DNA from: Paenibacillus doosanensis
GTDB lineage: Bacteria > Bacillota > Bacilli > Paenibacillales > NBRC-103111
DNA length: 64,000 nt
Direction of reading: 5' to 3'
Assembly (NCBI RefSeq): GCF_025060755.1
Contig: NZ_JANYUY010000016.1
Coordinates: 62,001-126,000, forward strand
The notes beneath the pieces were generated by a model, which saw only the letters and a list, made by a program, of their open reading frames with translations, was not told the DNA's origin and searched no databases. Position numbers and translations under genes: made by a program. This document shows, one piece after another, positions 9,305 through 17,720 of this stretch. Positions within the stretch are counted from its first letter, which is position 1. Each line of letters opens with the position of its first letter.

Positions 9305-11071
9305 ATGACGGACTTTAATCTACAAAAAGAGTACTCTAATGAAATAAGCCGACTAAGATATTTGGGTGACCTTGATGGGGCAATTGACAAATGTAAAGAA
9401 GCTATCGTCCAGTTTCCCAACAGCAATTTTTTTTACAAGATACTTGGGGATATACTGGTTCAAAAGGGCGATTTTGACAGCGCTAGTGTAGCATACATTA
9501 ATCAATTAAAGCTCATAGGCGAAAGACCTGAGCAATTTAAAAATTTTGCTCGTTTCTATCAAATTCTTAAAACAAAAACATCAGACGAATTTATTAGAAG
9601 ATATCAGAAAATAATTATGGACGAAGTACAACGTGGAAAAATTCCTATACAAATTAAAGAGAAGTTTGCGTCCATATTTGAATCACGATATGTTTTAAAC
9701 GAAAAAATACAAAGTTTATTAAAAAAAATGGATGACGATAAGAACTTGTCAGATATTGTTAAAACAATTGATGCTTTAAATGATATTGATACAATTCGCA
9801 CAATAATCAAATGGAGAATTGATACTGAGTACGAATTAAAGACTCAAAAAATAGACGAGTACTTTATTTCAGTGGCTGAGAAATATGAATTATATAATGA
9901 AGCTCTTAAGTTAGGTAAAAGAGTAATAATAAATACCAAAAAACCAAATCCAACAATAATTAGGTCACTATTTCGAATCTGTAGAAAGCAAAAGGATTAT
10001 TCCATTGCAGAGAATATTTTTGAAATAGATTCAAAGTTCATCTTAAATAGTGACTTTAATATTCAGTATGAGCTAGTGTATTATTTTGAGTACATAGAAA
10101 ATGTAGAATTATTAGAACGTACACTGAAGAGAATGCGAGATAGCGCAACATCTAGTATTCCAATATCGAGAACACTTTATAATTTTTACTTGAAATTTAA
10201 TAAATTCGAAGAAGCTAAGGTGATTTCCGAACACATAAAAGTCTTAGAATCAGGAATCAGGAGAACTAATTCACAAGTAAGTAGAATTGAAGAACAGTTT
10301 GAATCCGAACAAGGTATTTGGGATAAGTTGCAAGGTCTTGTAACTGAACAAGAACATAATCGACAAATGATTGCTATGCGAGAATTATTAAAAGGTTTTT
10401 CCCATGAGCTTGGTCAACCAATAACTAATATACGGTATTCCACGCAACTTTATCAAATGAAGGCTCAAAAAGGAGTTTTAGCCGCGGACAGCATTAATGT
10501 ACTTTTAAAAATGATTTTGAGTCAAACTGATCGCATCGGTAAACTACTTGCACGATTTCGTCCAATTGTCTCTAGCAAAAGCAAGAATGAGAAGTTTAGT
10601 GTTTATGATAGAATTAATGCAGTGTTTTTAGACCTTTCTGTCCGGTTGAAAACTTCTGGAATAAATTATTCTTTGCAAGGGAATAAGAAAATTCAACTTT
10701 GGGGGGATCCAGTTCAATTTGATCAAGTGTTCTACAACTTAATAATTAATTCCATGCAGGCCATCTCTGAAGTACAACAAAGCGGAAAAATTTGCGTTAC
10801 GTTATCAAGTAAAGTGAATGATCAAATAATTATTTTGTTTTCTGATAATGGCCCTGGGATAGGTAAAGAGAATGCAAAAAAGATTTTTGAACCATTTTAT
10901 TCTACAAAAGACCCATCCTCTCAAAATGATGGAGGAGAGGGTTTGGGGTTATTCATTGTATGGAATGTTCTTAAAATGTTTAACGGTAGTATTAGTTTGG
11001 ATATAAACCATGAAGCTGGTGCGAAATTTATTATATCAATAAATCAAAAAAGGGGAGCTCTTAATGAATAA
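9305..11071 (+). CDS. TPR-containing soluble sensor histidine kinase (possible defence sensor)
   Basis: 588 residues, no membrane segment. Residues 1-320 are helical and repeat-like: TPR-type signatures at ~12-75 (GDLDGAIDKCKEAIVQFPNS, LVQKGDFDSASVAYINQ) and again at ~195-310. A coiled coil (~315-360) leads to the phospho-acceptor box GFSHELGQPITN with H367, then a HATPase domain: N-box YNLIINSMQA (478-487), DNGPGI (514-519), GGEGLGLF (~543-550). It autophosphorylates on His and passes phosphate to a receiver; the next gene (8-nt overlap) encodes one. A cytoplasmic kinase with a TPR sensor fits detection of an internal protein signal. AT-rich like the rest of the island. The link to a PIN effector and defence is inference. 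Confidence 0.85.
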   Translation: MTDFNLQKEYSNEISRLRYLGDLDGAIDKCKEAIVQFPNSNFFYKILGDILVQKGDFDSASVAYINQLKLIGERPEQFKNFARFYQILKTKTSDEFIRRYQKIIMDEVQRGKIPIQIKEKFASIFESRYVLNEKIQSLLKKMDDDKNLSDIVKTIDALNDIDTIRTIIKWRIDTEYELKTQKIDEYFISVAEKYELYNEALKLGKRVIINTKKPNPTIIRSLFRICRKQKDYSIAENIFEIDSKFILNSDFNIQYELVYYFEYIENVELLERTLKRMRDSATSSIPISRTLYNFYLKFNKFEEAKVISEHIKVLESGIRRTNSQVSRIEEQFESEQGIWDKLQGLVTEQEHNRQMIAMRELLKGFSHELGQPITNIRYSTQLYQMKAQKGVLAADSINVLLKMILSQTDRIGKLLARFRPIVSSKSKNEKFSVYDRINAVFLDLSVRLKTSGINYSLQGNKKIQLWGDPVQFDQVFYNLIINSMQAISEVQQSGKICVTLSSKVNDQIIILFSDNGPGIGKENAKKIFEPFYSTKDPSSQNDGGEGLGLFIVWNVLKMFNGSISLDINHEAGAKFIISINQKRGALNE

Positions 11072-11492
11072 TATATTAATTATTGAAGATGAAATCGATA
11101 CAGCAACGCCTGTTCGTGAAGCTCTTGCACTTGAGAGTGTTGATGCCGATATTGCACGTGATGGTATTGAAGGACTACAAATGTTTAAGGCCAATAATTA
11201 TGACCTCGTATTACTTGATTTGAAAATGCCTGGACTTGATGGAGAAAAAGTTCTAACAGAGATAAGGAAACTGGACCCCTTTGTTGATGTGATTGTATAT
11301 ACAAATTATAGTGAATTTGCTGATATTAAAAAACTAACCAATATTGGAATTCAAGGTTACATTAATAAGGGTCCTGAAGCCGACCTTTCAAAGTTGGTTA
11401 ACTTTATTATGAGCAAACTTGCTCCTTTAAGTGAAGAGGATGTTGAAAAACTCGTTAAAGCTACTCCTGAGGATCTGTTTGAAGAAAAATAA
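11064..11492 (+). CDS. Stand-alone response-regulator receiver protein
   Basis: 142 residues, nearly all CheY-like receiver: acidic pocket E8/D9, phospho-acceptor D52 (LLDLKMPG), T80 and K102 (YINKG). A short acidic C-terminal tail (LSEEDVEKLVKATPEDLFEEK) follows; there is no DNA-binding or enzymatic output domain. It overlaps the kinase gene by 8 nt and should be its partner. It must act by protein contact, as a phosphate sink, or on the PIN protein encoded 12 nt downstream. Confidence 0.9.
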   Translation: MNNILIIEDEIDTATPVREALALESVDADIARDGIEGLQMFKANNYDLVLLDLKMPGLDGEKVLTEIRKLDPFVDVIVYTNYSEFADIKKLTNIGIQGYINKGPEADLSKLVNFIMSKLAPLSEEDVEKLVKATPEDLFEEK

Positions 11493-11504
11493 AGGAGCTA
11501 AACT

Positions 11505-12029
11505 ATGAAGGCTGTATACTTGTTAGATACAAATGCATTTTTTAATTTTATTAAAAACGCATCATTACCATTAGGTGAAAATAGTAACATAGCTACAGAA
11601 GAGGCTGTCAATACAATTAAGGCAGGTACTTGCTACATTTCTCTTATATCATTGGTTGAGATAATATCGGTAATTGGAAAGTATGCACGTGGGGGGGGTG
11701 GGGCGAATAAAAAACGTATGAAGCCGAAGGTTGTAAAACAATGGCTTAAACTTGTTGAGGATTCAACTTCAGGTAGGTCCTCACTATTGTCATTGTCAAT
11801 ACTCCCCTTTTCAGAAAAAACCATAGCAGAAGCACAGAAAATTGTACACCATGCACTCCTGCATAATTTCGGGTCTCTAGATGCAATAATAGCTGCAACT
11901 GCAAAAGAGTGCTCTTCGATTAAGAACAATGAAAATACTATTTTGATAACATCCGATAAAGGATTAAAAGCATGCTTAACAAAGTGCGAAATTCCTTTTT
12001 GGGATGCATTTCAGCAAAATTGTTCATGA
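11505..12029 (+). CDS. PIN-domain ribonuclease-like protein, likely effector of the cassette
   Basis: 174 residues. PIN-fold acidic residues are present: D8 (LLDTNAF), E52 (SLVEIIS), D126 (GSLDAIIAAT) and D151 (ITSDKGLK). PIN proteins are Mg2+-dependent RNases, best known as VapC toxins, but this one is longer than typical VapC (~130-140) and no antitoxin gene lies beside it. A Gly-rich loop with basic residues (GGGGANKKRMK) interrupts residues 62-75. AAGGAG precedes the ATG; the start is 12 nt after the receiver stop. Its place as third gene suggests the two-component pair controls its activity; this is inference. Confidence 0.85.
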   Translation: MKAVYLLDTNAFFNFIKNASLPLGENSNIATEEAVNTIKAGTCYISLISLVEIISVIGKYARGGGGANKKRMKPKVVKQWLKLVEDSTSGRSSLLSLSILPFSEKTIAEAQKIVHHALLHNFGSLDAIIAATAKECSSIKNNENTILITSDKGLKACLTKCEIPFWDAFQQNCS

Positions 12030-12219
12030 TACTCATCATCTGCTATCAGGTCGCTGCTAATCTGCTTTTTGAATGGAGTTCCAAGTAATGATAGCATCAT
12101 ATGAATAAAATGTTAAGTAAACCGATTGTAGCCCAAAGGGACTACAAGACACCTCACAACTGAGGGGTCCAAAAAAGTTAGGGCTACATTTAGACTACAA
12201 TTTGAGCTTAGAAAAGGCG
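12030..12219. other. Intergenic stretch with inverted repeats after the PIN gene
   Basis: Contains GTAGCCC-AAA-GGGACTAC, a CCTCA/TGAGG hairpin, and TTGTAGCCC (about 12125) inverted as GGGCTACA (12181). These may be recombinase arm sites or decayed terminators near the attachment-like site. No gene seen. Confidence 0.4.
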
Positions 12220-12244
12220 AAAACCCGCTCCAAGAGCGGGTTTT
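12220..12244. terminator. Bidirectional intrinsic terminator
   Basis: AAAACCCGCTC-CAA-GAGCGGGTTTT: a perfect 11-bp stem with A-run and T-run on opposite sides, effective for both strands. It is placed as the terminator after the tmRNA-like 3' end would be. Confidence 0.85.
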
Positions 12245-12248
12245 CAGA

Positions 12249-12280
12249 TGGAGGCGAAGGGATTTGAACCCCTGTCCTAA
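12249..12280 (-). other. tmRNA 3'-end-like sequence, probable att site remnant
   Basis: On the minus strand GGAC-AGGGGTTCAAATCCCTT-CGCCTCCA has the layout of the ssrA 3' end: T-arm with TTCAAAT loop, acceptor strand CGCCTCC, discriminator A. Compared with B. subtilis ssrA the segment lengths are identical. The rest of a tmRNA (tag frame, 5' acceptor strand) is absent on the adjoining plus side, so this is a fragment. Integrases commonly use the ssrA 3' end as attB, so this is likely an island boundary. Confidence 0.65.
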
Positions 12281-12368
12281 AAACGCTCAATTCAAGAATC
12301 AGGGATCTTCTATTAATCTATTGATTTCGTCAACATTCAGTCAACACTCTTACTTCCTTACCCATGTT

Positions 12369-14234
12369 TCACACTTTCATTTCATCTGTACTACTCCCCA
12401 AACCCGCTCCACGACTGCTCTCCCAACCTTCTGTACCATTCCTCACCAACAAAGCTACCGATTCTACGTGAACGGTATGCGGAAACATATCCACCGGCTG
12501 AACCTCAACGGTGGTATACCCCCCGTCCTCCAGTACACGGAGGTCGCGGGCCAGCGTCGACGGGTTGCAAGACACGTACACTACGCGAGATGGACGCATC
12601 TCGAGGATCGTGTCGAGCAGCGCCCCGTCGCAGCCCTTGCGCGGCGGGTCGACCACGATGACGTCGGGGGTGATGCCCTGCCGACGCCATTCGGGGATGA
12701 CCACCTCGGCCGCGCCGGTCTCGAACTGAACGTTGCGAATGCCGTTCAGCCGCGCGTTGCGCCGAGCATCGTCGATCGCTTCGCCGACGATCTCGACGCC
12801 GTACACTTGGCGCGCCCGTTGCGCCAAGAACAAAGAGATCGTGCCGATGCCACAGTAGGCATCGATCACGGTCTCTTCGCCGGTCAGCCCGGCGAAGTCG
12901 AGGGCTTGGCCGTACAGCACCTCGGTCTGTACGGGGTTCACTTGATAGAACGATCGCGCCGAGATCGCGAACTGGATGTCGCCGATGGTGTCGTAGATCA
13001 CATCGTCGCCCCACAGGACTCGCGTCCGGTCGCCGAAGATGACGTTCGTCCGCTCGGTGTTGATGTTCTGGCAGATGCTCTTGATGCCGGGGATTTCCTC
13101 GCGGATTAAGCCGACGAGCTCGTCCCGGCGCGGAATATCTCCGCCGTTGGTGACCAGGACGACCATGATGTCGCCCGTATTGAAGCCGTAGCGCGCCACG
13201 ACGTGGCGCAGCAAGCCTTTGTGGGTTTCTTCATTGTAGGCGCGGATGCCAAGCTCGCGGGCGATTCGTTTGACCGCCGCGACGACACGGTCGTTGTTTT
13301 CCTGCTGGATGAGGCACTCATCCATATCGATGATGCGGTGGCTGCCTTGGGCATAGAAGCCGCCGACGAGGCCGCCTTCTTCGCCGTCCGCTGCGGCTGC
13401 GAAGCCGATAGGCACCTGCGCCTTGTTCCGGTAGCGCCAAGGGTCGCTCATTCCCAGCGTCGGATGCACGACGATGCCCTCGCCCTCTCTTTGCCCTTCA
13501 GACGCCCCCGCAACCCGCAACTTCCCGATCCGCTCCAGGTTGTCCACCACAAGCTGCCGCTTGAAGCGCAGCTGGGCTTCATAGCTCAGATGCTGCAGCT
13601 GGCAGCCGCCGCACTGGCTGTAGATCGGACAGGGCGCCTTGATGCGGTCGGGGCTGGCCTTAATGATGCGCAGCAGCTTAGCGTAGCCGTACTGCTTCTT
13701 CAGCTTGAGCACTTTGACGAGCACGCGCTCGCCGGGCAGAGCCCCTTGAATAAAAAGGGTAAAGCCGTTCACACGGCCCACCCCTTCTCCCTCGTGCCCG
13801 ATGCCGACGATGTCGGCTTCTACTTCTTCATTTTTGGCCACTGGCAGGCCGCTTAAGTCTGCGGCAGGCCGGGCCGGTCTTCTTCCGGCGTTAGGCTGGC
13901 CGAAGGCCGCCGAACCCGATCTTCCCGCTTGCCCCGCCCGAGTATCGCCGGACTCCGTTCCGGCGCCGCGCGAACCCGGCTTTGCTCCGTTCCGTCCTGT
14001 TCCGGGCGCAGCCGTCCTCGCCGTTTGCTCCTCTGCCTTCCATCCCGCCCCGGACTCCATTCCTGCTCCGTGCGAACCTCGCTTAGCTCCGTTCCGTCCT
14101 GCTCCTGGTGCAGCGGTCCTCATCGAACGCGCCCCTGCCTGAAGTCCCGCCCCGGACTCGCCCGGTCCGGCTCCGTCCTGCCGCCGTCCTTTGCCTTGCG
14201 GCCGCGGGCCTTTGTTATTGCTCTTCCTGCTCAT
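12369..14234 (-). CDS. rlmD: 23S rRNA (uracil-C5)-methyltransferase, RlmD/TrmA family, with long repeated N-terminal extension
   Basis: 621 residues. Residues 1-~130 are a Gly/Ala/Arg-rich, low-complexity extension containing an imperfect 34-residue tandem repeat (R39TAAPGAGRNGAK... and R73TAAPGTGRNGAK..., 20 of 24 identical). A TRAM RNA-binding domain (~135-190), Fe-S cluster cysteines C202, C208 and C211 (CPIYSQCGGC), the SAM motif DAYCGIGTISLFL and the catalytic-Cys motif VSCNPSTLARDL follow. The family methylates uridines such as U1939 of 23S rRNA with SAM. The start overlaps the dgkB end by 20 nt; the dgkB-rlmCD order is conserved in B. subtilis (yerQ-yefA). The extension is probably a disordered RNA-binding tail. 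Confidence 0.9.
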   Translation of the reverse strand: MSRKSNNKGPRPQGKGRRQDGAGPGESGAGLQAGARSMRTAAPGAGRNGAKRGSHGAGMESGAGWKAEEQTARTAAPGTGRNGAKPGSRGAGTESGDTRAGQAGRSGSAAFGQPNAGRRPARPAADLSGLPVAKNEEVEADIVGIGHEGEGVGRVNGFTLFIQGALPGERVLVKVLKLKKQYGYAKLLRIIKASPDRIKAPCPIYSQCGGCQLQHLSYEAQLRFKRQLVVDNLERIGKLRVAGASEGQREGEGIVVHPTLGMSDPWRYRNKAQVPIGFAAAADGEEGGLVGGFYAQGSHRIIDMDECLIQQENNDRVVAAVKRIARELGIRAYNEETHKGLLRHVVARYGFNTGDIMVVLVTNGGDIPRRDELVGLIREEIPGIKSICQNINTERTNVIFGDRTRVLWGDDVIYDTIGDIQFAISARSFYQVNPVQTEVLYGQALDFAGLTGEETVIDAYCGIGTISLFLAQRARQVYGVEIVGEAIDDARRNARLNGIRNVQFETGAAEVVIPEWRRQGITPDVIVVDPPRKGCDGALLDTILEMRPSRVVYVSCNPSTLARDLRVLEDGGYTTVEVQPVDMFPHTVHVESVALLVRNGTEGWESSRGAGLGSSTDEMKV

Positions 14235-15198
14235 TTCCGTCCACTCCAGCTTTGATTTTCCATGGCAGCTTGATCTGCTGCAGAGGATTTGTTTTATATA
14301 CCGACTGCCCGCTCTCGTCTACGAAGATGTGCAGATGCGAAGGCAAGTTCGTAAATACGCACGGCAGGGTGCCGCCGAATTCGCCGTCAAGGTTGATCTG
14401 CACGTAGTCGGGAGAGGTCACTTGAATATGACGCGTTTGGAAATAAATAATGTTCGGATCGCCCAGATGCTCGCCGCGCAGTGCGAGGGTGACGAGGCGG
14501 ATAAACTCGGCGAGGTTGCACTTCTTCAGAATCAGCACGTCGAACAGGCCGTCGCTCAGCGACGCATCCGGCGCGAGGCGCTCGAATCCTCCGACGGAGT
14601 TGCTGTTCGAGATCAGGAAGAGCATGACCTCCTCATGCAGCTCGCCTTCATCCGTACGGATGTAGAGCTCGATCGGGCGCAGCCGCGGCAGCTTCTCCAG
14701 CCCTTTCATATAATAGGCGAGCTGGCCGATCATCGTCTTCAGCTTGCTCGGGACCTCATAGGTAAGCTCTGTAAGGGAGCCGCCTCCGGCAATGTTGATG
14801 AAGTAGCGCTGATTCATTTTGCCTACGTCGATCGGTCGCGTATGCTGCTGCAAGATGACGTCGACCGCCCCCTCCCAGCTGCGCGGGATGTTCAGCGCTC
14901 TGGCGAAATCGTTCGTCGTCCCGAGAGGCAGAATGCCTAGCGCCGGACGGTACGCTTTCTCCGCCATGCCGTTGATCACTTCATACAGCGTGCCGTCGCC
15001 GCCGGCCGCGATGATGATGTCGAAGCCGCGCTCAATCGCGTCGGCTGCCGCCAGCGTGGCGTCGCCTTCCCCGATGGTGGCGTGAGTCGACGTCTCCAAA
15101 CCGCCGCGCTCCAGCCTCTGCAGTATTTCGGGAAGCCGCTTTCTCATTTCTTCCCTGCCGGAAGTTGGATTGTATATCAGTCTTGCACGTTTGGTCAT
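14215..15198 (-). CDS. dgkB: Diacylglycerol kinase DgkB
   Basis: 327-residue soluble lipid kinase of the DAGK_cat family: IYNPTSGR at the N-terminus, AAGGDGTLYEVING nucleotide-binding loop (~63-77), LGILPLGTTNDFARAL, and the C-terminal VQINLDGEFGG. It phosphorylates diacylglycerol left by lipoteichoic-acid synthesis back to phosphatidic acid. The ATG overlaps the stop of the chelatase gene (ATGA), and rlmD overlaps its end, so all three form an operon. Confidence 0.92.
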   Translation of the reverse strand: MTKRARLIYNPTSGREEMRKRLPEILQRLERGGLETSTHATIGEGDATLAAADAIERGFDIIIAAGGDGTLYEVINGMAEKAYRPALGILPLGTTNDFARALNIPRSWEGAVDVILQQHTRPIDVGKMNQRYFINIAGGGSLTELTYEVPSKLKTMIGQLAYYMKGLEKLPRLRPIELYIRTDEGELHEEVMLFLISNSNSVGGFERLAPDASLSDGLFDVLILKKCNLAEFIRLVTLALRGEHLGDPNIIYFQTRHIQVTSPDYVQINLDGEFGGTLPCVFTNLPSHLHIFVDESGQSVYKTNPLQQIKLPWKIKAGVDGNEQEEQ

Positions 15199-15998
15199 TC
15201 CTTAATCACCCGTTCGCCTCGATTTGCCGCATGGTTACCACTCCAAAAAGAAGCCGTCTGCCTCTCCATCCACCGCGCGAGCAGCGGATGCGGCAGCAGC
15301 GATTTCCCGTTGTACTTATATGTATAGTCTTGCATACGAGAAGGAATCACCTCGCTTGTGAAGTACCCTTCGCTTAAAAACAACGGAGCCACCAGCACCG
15401 AATGCTCCGGCTTCCTCCGCCGCCAAGCTTCCAGCTTGCTTTGTATTTGATCCGGCAGGAGCATCGCCGTACCGACTTCATCGAAGCCGCCCAGCGTCTG
15501 AATCCGCTCCGCCAGCCTGCTTAACCCTTCCTGCCACCGTTCGTGGAATCCCGGCTCGCTGCTGCCATGTCCGACGAGCAGAACGAGCTCCCGCGAAGGA
15601 TCGGCTGATAACGGCTTCATTTTTTCATAAACAATCGACGCAATATCCGGATCGTCATCGATCGGAGACGCGAAATGAATACGAGCCCGTATGTCGAAAG
15701 GCTGCATATCCGTAGGCAGCTCAGGCCGAGCCTTCACCCCGAGCGCATAGCCGATCTCATCGATGTGCGTGCTGCCCGAAGAGACGAACAGCGGAATCAC
15801 GATTATATCCGTAATCCCCTGCGCTTCCAGAGCGGTAATCCCGTCCTGGATAAGCCGTCCTTCGACGATCTCGAGAAAAGAAGAATATACCGGCACGCCC
15901 TCCGGAACGCTCATCGCCTCCACGGCCTCGTCGACCAGACGTACCCATTCTTCGCTGCGCGAACCGTGACTTATGACTAATATGCCGTATTTTACCAC
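15195..15998 (-). CDS. Sirohydrochlorin/cobalt chelatase, CbiX family (two-domain)
   Basis: About 267 residues from GTG 15998, which has GAGGGG 7 nt upstream; an ATG 30 nt further up has no such site. Two CbiX repeats are visible: VISHGSRSEEW at the N-terminus with VIPLFVSSGSTHIDEI, and LLVGHGSSEPGFHERW with VAPLFLSEGYFTSEVIP. CbiX/SirB proteins insert Co2+ or Fe2+ into sirohydrochlorin. The His of HGS is the metal ligand. No other tetrapyrrole genes are nearby, so the physiological metal is open. First gene of the operon with dgkB and rlmD. Confidence 0.82.
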   Translation of the reverse strand: MVKYGILVISHGSRSEEWVRLVDEAVEAMSVPEGVPVYSSFLEIVEGRLIQDGITALEAQGITDIIVIPLFVSSGSTHIDEIGYALGVKARPELPTDMQPFDIRARIHFASPIDDDPDIASIVYEKMKPLSADPSRELVLLVGHGSSEPGFHERWQEGLSRLAERIQTLGGFDEVGTAMLLPDQIQSKLEAWRRRKPEHSVLVAPLFLSEGYFTSEVIPSRMQDYTYKYNGKSLLPHPLLARWMERQTASFWSGNHAANRGERVIKE

Positions 15999-16029
15999 CA
16001 AGTATCCCCTCTCGCATGAGAAAACCATC

Positions 16030-16655
16030 TATCGATGTTCTTTCACCGGTGTCCGGGCCGTGTTCAGCGGCAGCTTTTTTGCCAATAGGACTTGTTCTTA
16101 GCATTGCCGCTGCACCCGTTTTCAAATGCAGATTCAGGCTCAGGTTCAGTGCATCGGCCGACTCTTGTCCCTCTTCAGGCCGCCCGGAAAGCTCATAACC
16201 CCAAGATGCGACATCCCGCGAAGTCCGGCTCTGCCCGAGCATCGGCTTGTTATGGCATGAGAAAAAGGACCCCAAGTCTTCCCGAGACCAGCGACCACGA
16301 TGCGCAATGCAGGACATAGGCCTTACAGACATAGCGCAAAGTTAACACAACCTGACTTATTATAGCATAAAATGCCTTCATATTGTTGCCTATGAGTTAA
16401 CCGCTTGCGGGAATGCATCCGTACCGGCAGGAATGCGTCATGGCGGGAGGCGCTTCTTGGCTTGCGCGGCCTTTTGCCTTTACGAACATCATGGTGGCGG
16501 TACTCAGTGAAGTGATCCCATGCCTCCCCGGAGCACGATCATACGTTAGGCCGGTGCGGCAGCACAGGGGACGAAGCGGGATTTAGGCGGCACGAAGAAA
16601 ATCCCTCCCGTCTTGGACCGAGAAGGATTTGCGCGCGAAGCTTGGTTTGGAGAGG
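16030..16655. other. Gene-free stretch upstream of the cbiX operon
   Basis: About 620 bp of GC-rich sequence between cbiX and yerC. Open frames exist but their translations look like shadows (Arg/Ser/Ala-rich with no recognisable motif). The divergent promoters cannot be placed reliably. An A/T-rich spot at about 16340-16390 (TTATTATAGCATAAAATG) is the best promoter candidate for cbiX. Confidence 0.45.
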
Positions 16656-16946
16656 TTAGCGTCCGAGACGCTCCAGCGTCATTTTATAACCGTCGTTCCC
16701 ATAGTTCAGGCAGCGCTTGACACGGGAAATCGTCGCCGTGCTGGCCCCCGTCTCCGCCTCGATCTGATTGTACGTATTGCCTTTGCGCAGCATCCGCGCA
16801 ACTTCCAAACGTTGAGACAAGGATTGGATTTCGTTCACGGTACACAGATCGTCAAAAAATACATAGCATTCTTCAATATCTTTAAGCGTCAAAACCGCTT
16901 CGAACAGCTGGTCGATCGCTTTATCGTTCAGTTTTTTCAATTGCAT
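16656..16946 (-). CDS. yerC: YerC/YecD-family TrpR-like regulator
   Basis: 96 residues from ATG 16946; the protein begins MQLKKLNDKAIDQLF as in YerC homologues, while the ATG 33 nt upstream lacks a ribosome-binding site. The TrpR-like helix-turn-helix (EIQSLSQRLEVARMLRKGNTYNQIEAETGASTATISRV) and the ending RCLNYGNDGY are nearly invariant in the family. YerC is a small DNA-binding protein of poorly known target. Monocistronic here. Confidence 0.93.
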   Translation of the reverse strand: MQLKKLNDKAIDQLFEAVLTLKDIEECYVFFDDLCTVNEIQSLSQRLEVARMLRKGNTYNQIEAETGASTATISRVKRCLNYGNDGYKMTLERLGR

Positions 16947-17225
16947 ATCTAATTTCAACCCCTTGATGGTCTGCTGCATTGCTTTAAAGGAATATATTCG
17001 ACGCTTGAAGCGGAAATCCTTCCTTTAGATTAGCAATTCGTTACTATTTTTATGCGGTGATGAGGTAAAACCTTGAAAACATGACAAAACCGTGATAGGA
17101 GTCCAATCCATCCATTAGCCTACCACATAAACTAAATTAGGTAAAACGTCTATGCAATCTATATCCTCTATCATCACTAACCGTTCAGCTTCGGCTGTAT
17201 TTGATGAAATCCATAACAAAGGATC

Positions 17226-17720
17226 GTGAAACCTGTGAGTTATCAAAGGCCAATTATTGGGAACCAAGGGGCATCGACACGCAGTCTTCAACAAGCGCCG
17301 CCGTTCTCCGGAGGCGGACAGTTCCCCGCGCAGTATCCGGGCATGGAAGTCAGCAGTTTCGCGCAATCTCCCGTGCCTGTGCAGCCGTCCGGCGGAGGCG
17401 GCGGGGGTGGCGGAGGCCTCTCATCGCTCTTGAACGGGCTAGGAGGCGGCGGGGGAGGCGGAGGCTCTTTCAACATCGGACAAATTAAGCAGCTTATTGA
17501 CCGGATGGGCGGTATCGAAGGCATCTTGGATACGATGTCCAAAGTACAGCGCATGGTCCAAAGCGTACAACAAGCGGCCCCCCTAGTCAAGATGCTGATG
17601 GGATCGCTCCTTAAGAAAAAAGACGGTGAAGCCGATGCCGCCCCCAAACGGAGACGCAGGCGCAGACGCAAGGCCGGAGGCGCACACAAAACGAAGGTCA
17701 AACGCCGTACCCGACGTTAA
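17226..17720 (+). CDS. Gly-rich, Arg/Lys-tailed protein (YqfQ/VrrA-like)
   Basis: 164 residues from a GTG; a second GTG at 17235 has AAAGGA 11 nt upstream and is equally possible. Layout: Pro/Gln-rich N-terminus, two runs of 8-9 Gly around LSSLLNGL, a helical segment (~82-130: IGQIKQLIDRMGGIEGILDTM), and a highly basic tail (KRRRRRRRK, KVKRRTRR). This resembles the YqfQ/VrrA-like proteins of spore formers in plan, not in detailed sequence. The basic tail may bind nucleic acid or spore polymers. Function unknown. Confidence 0.65.
   Translation: MKPVSYQRPIIGNQGASTRSLQQAPPFSGGGQFPAQYPGMEVSSFAQSPVPVQPSGGGGGGGGGLSSLLNGLGGGGGGGGSFNIGQIKQLIDRMGGIEGILDTMSKVQRMVQSVQQAAPLVKMLMGSLLKKKDGEADAAPKRRRRRRRKAGGAHKTKVKRRTRR

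Noticed and set aside
11505-12029. Simple VapBC toxin-antitoxin pair
   Set aside because: No small antitoxin gene lies beside the PIN gene; the tight linkage to kinase and receiver genes argues for a three-component unit.
12249-12320. Possible tRNA gene on the minus strand
   Set aside because: Only the T-arm and 3' acceptor strand are present; no D-arm, anticodon arm or 5' acceptor strand can be formed upstream.
12264-13109. Long plus-strand frame (281 residues)
   Set aside because: Antisense shadow of the GC-rich rlmD gene, with His/Arg/Pro-rich translation and no motif.
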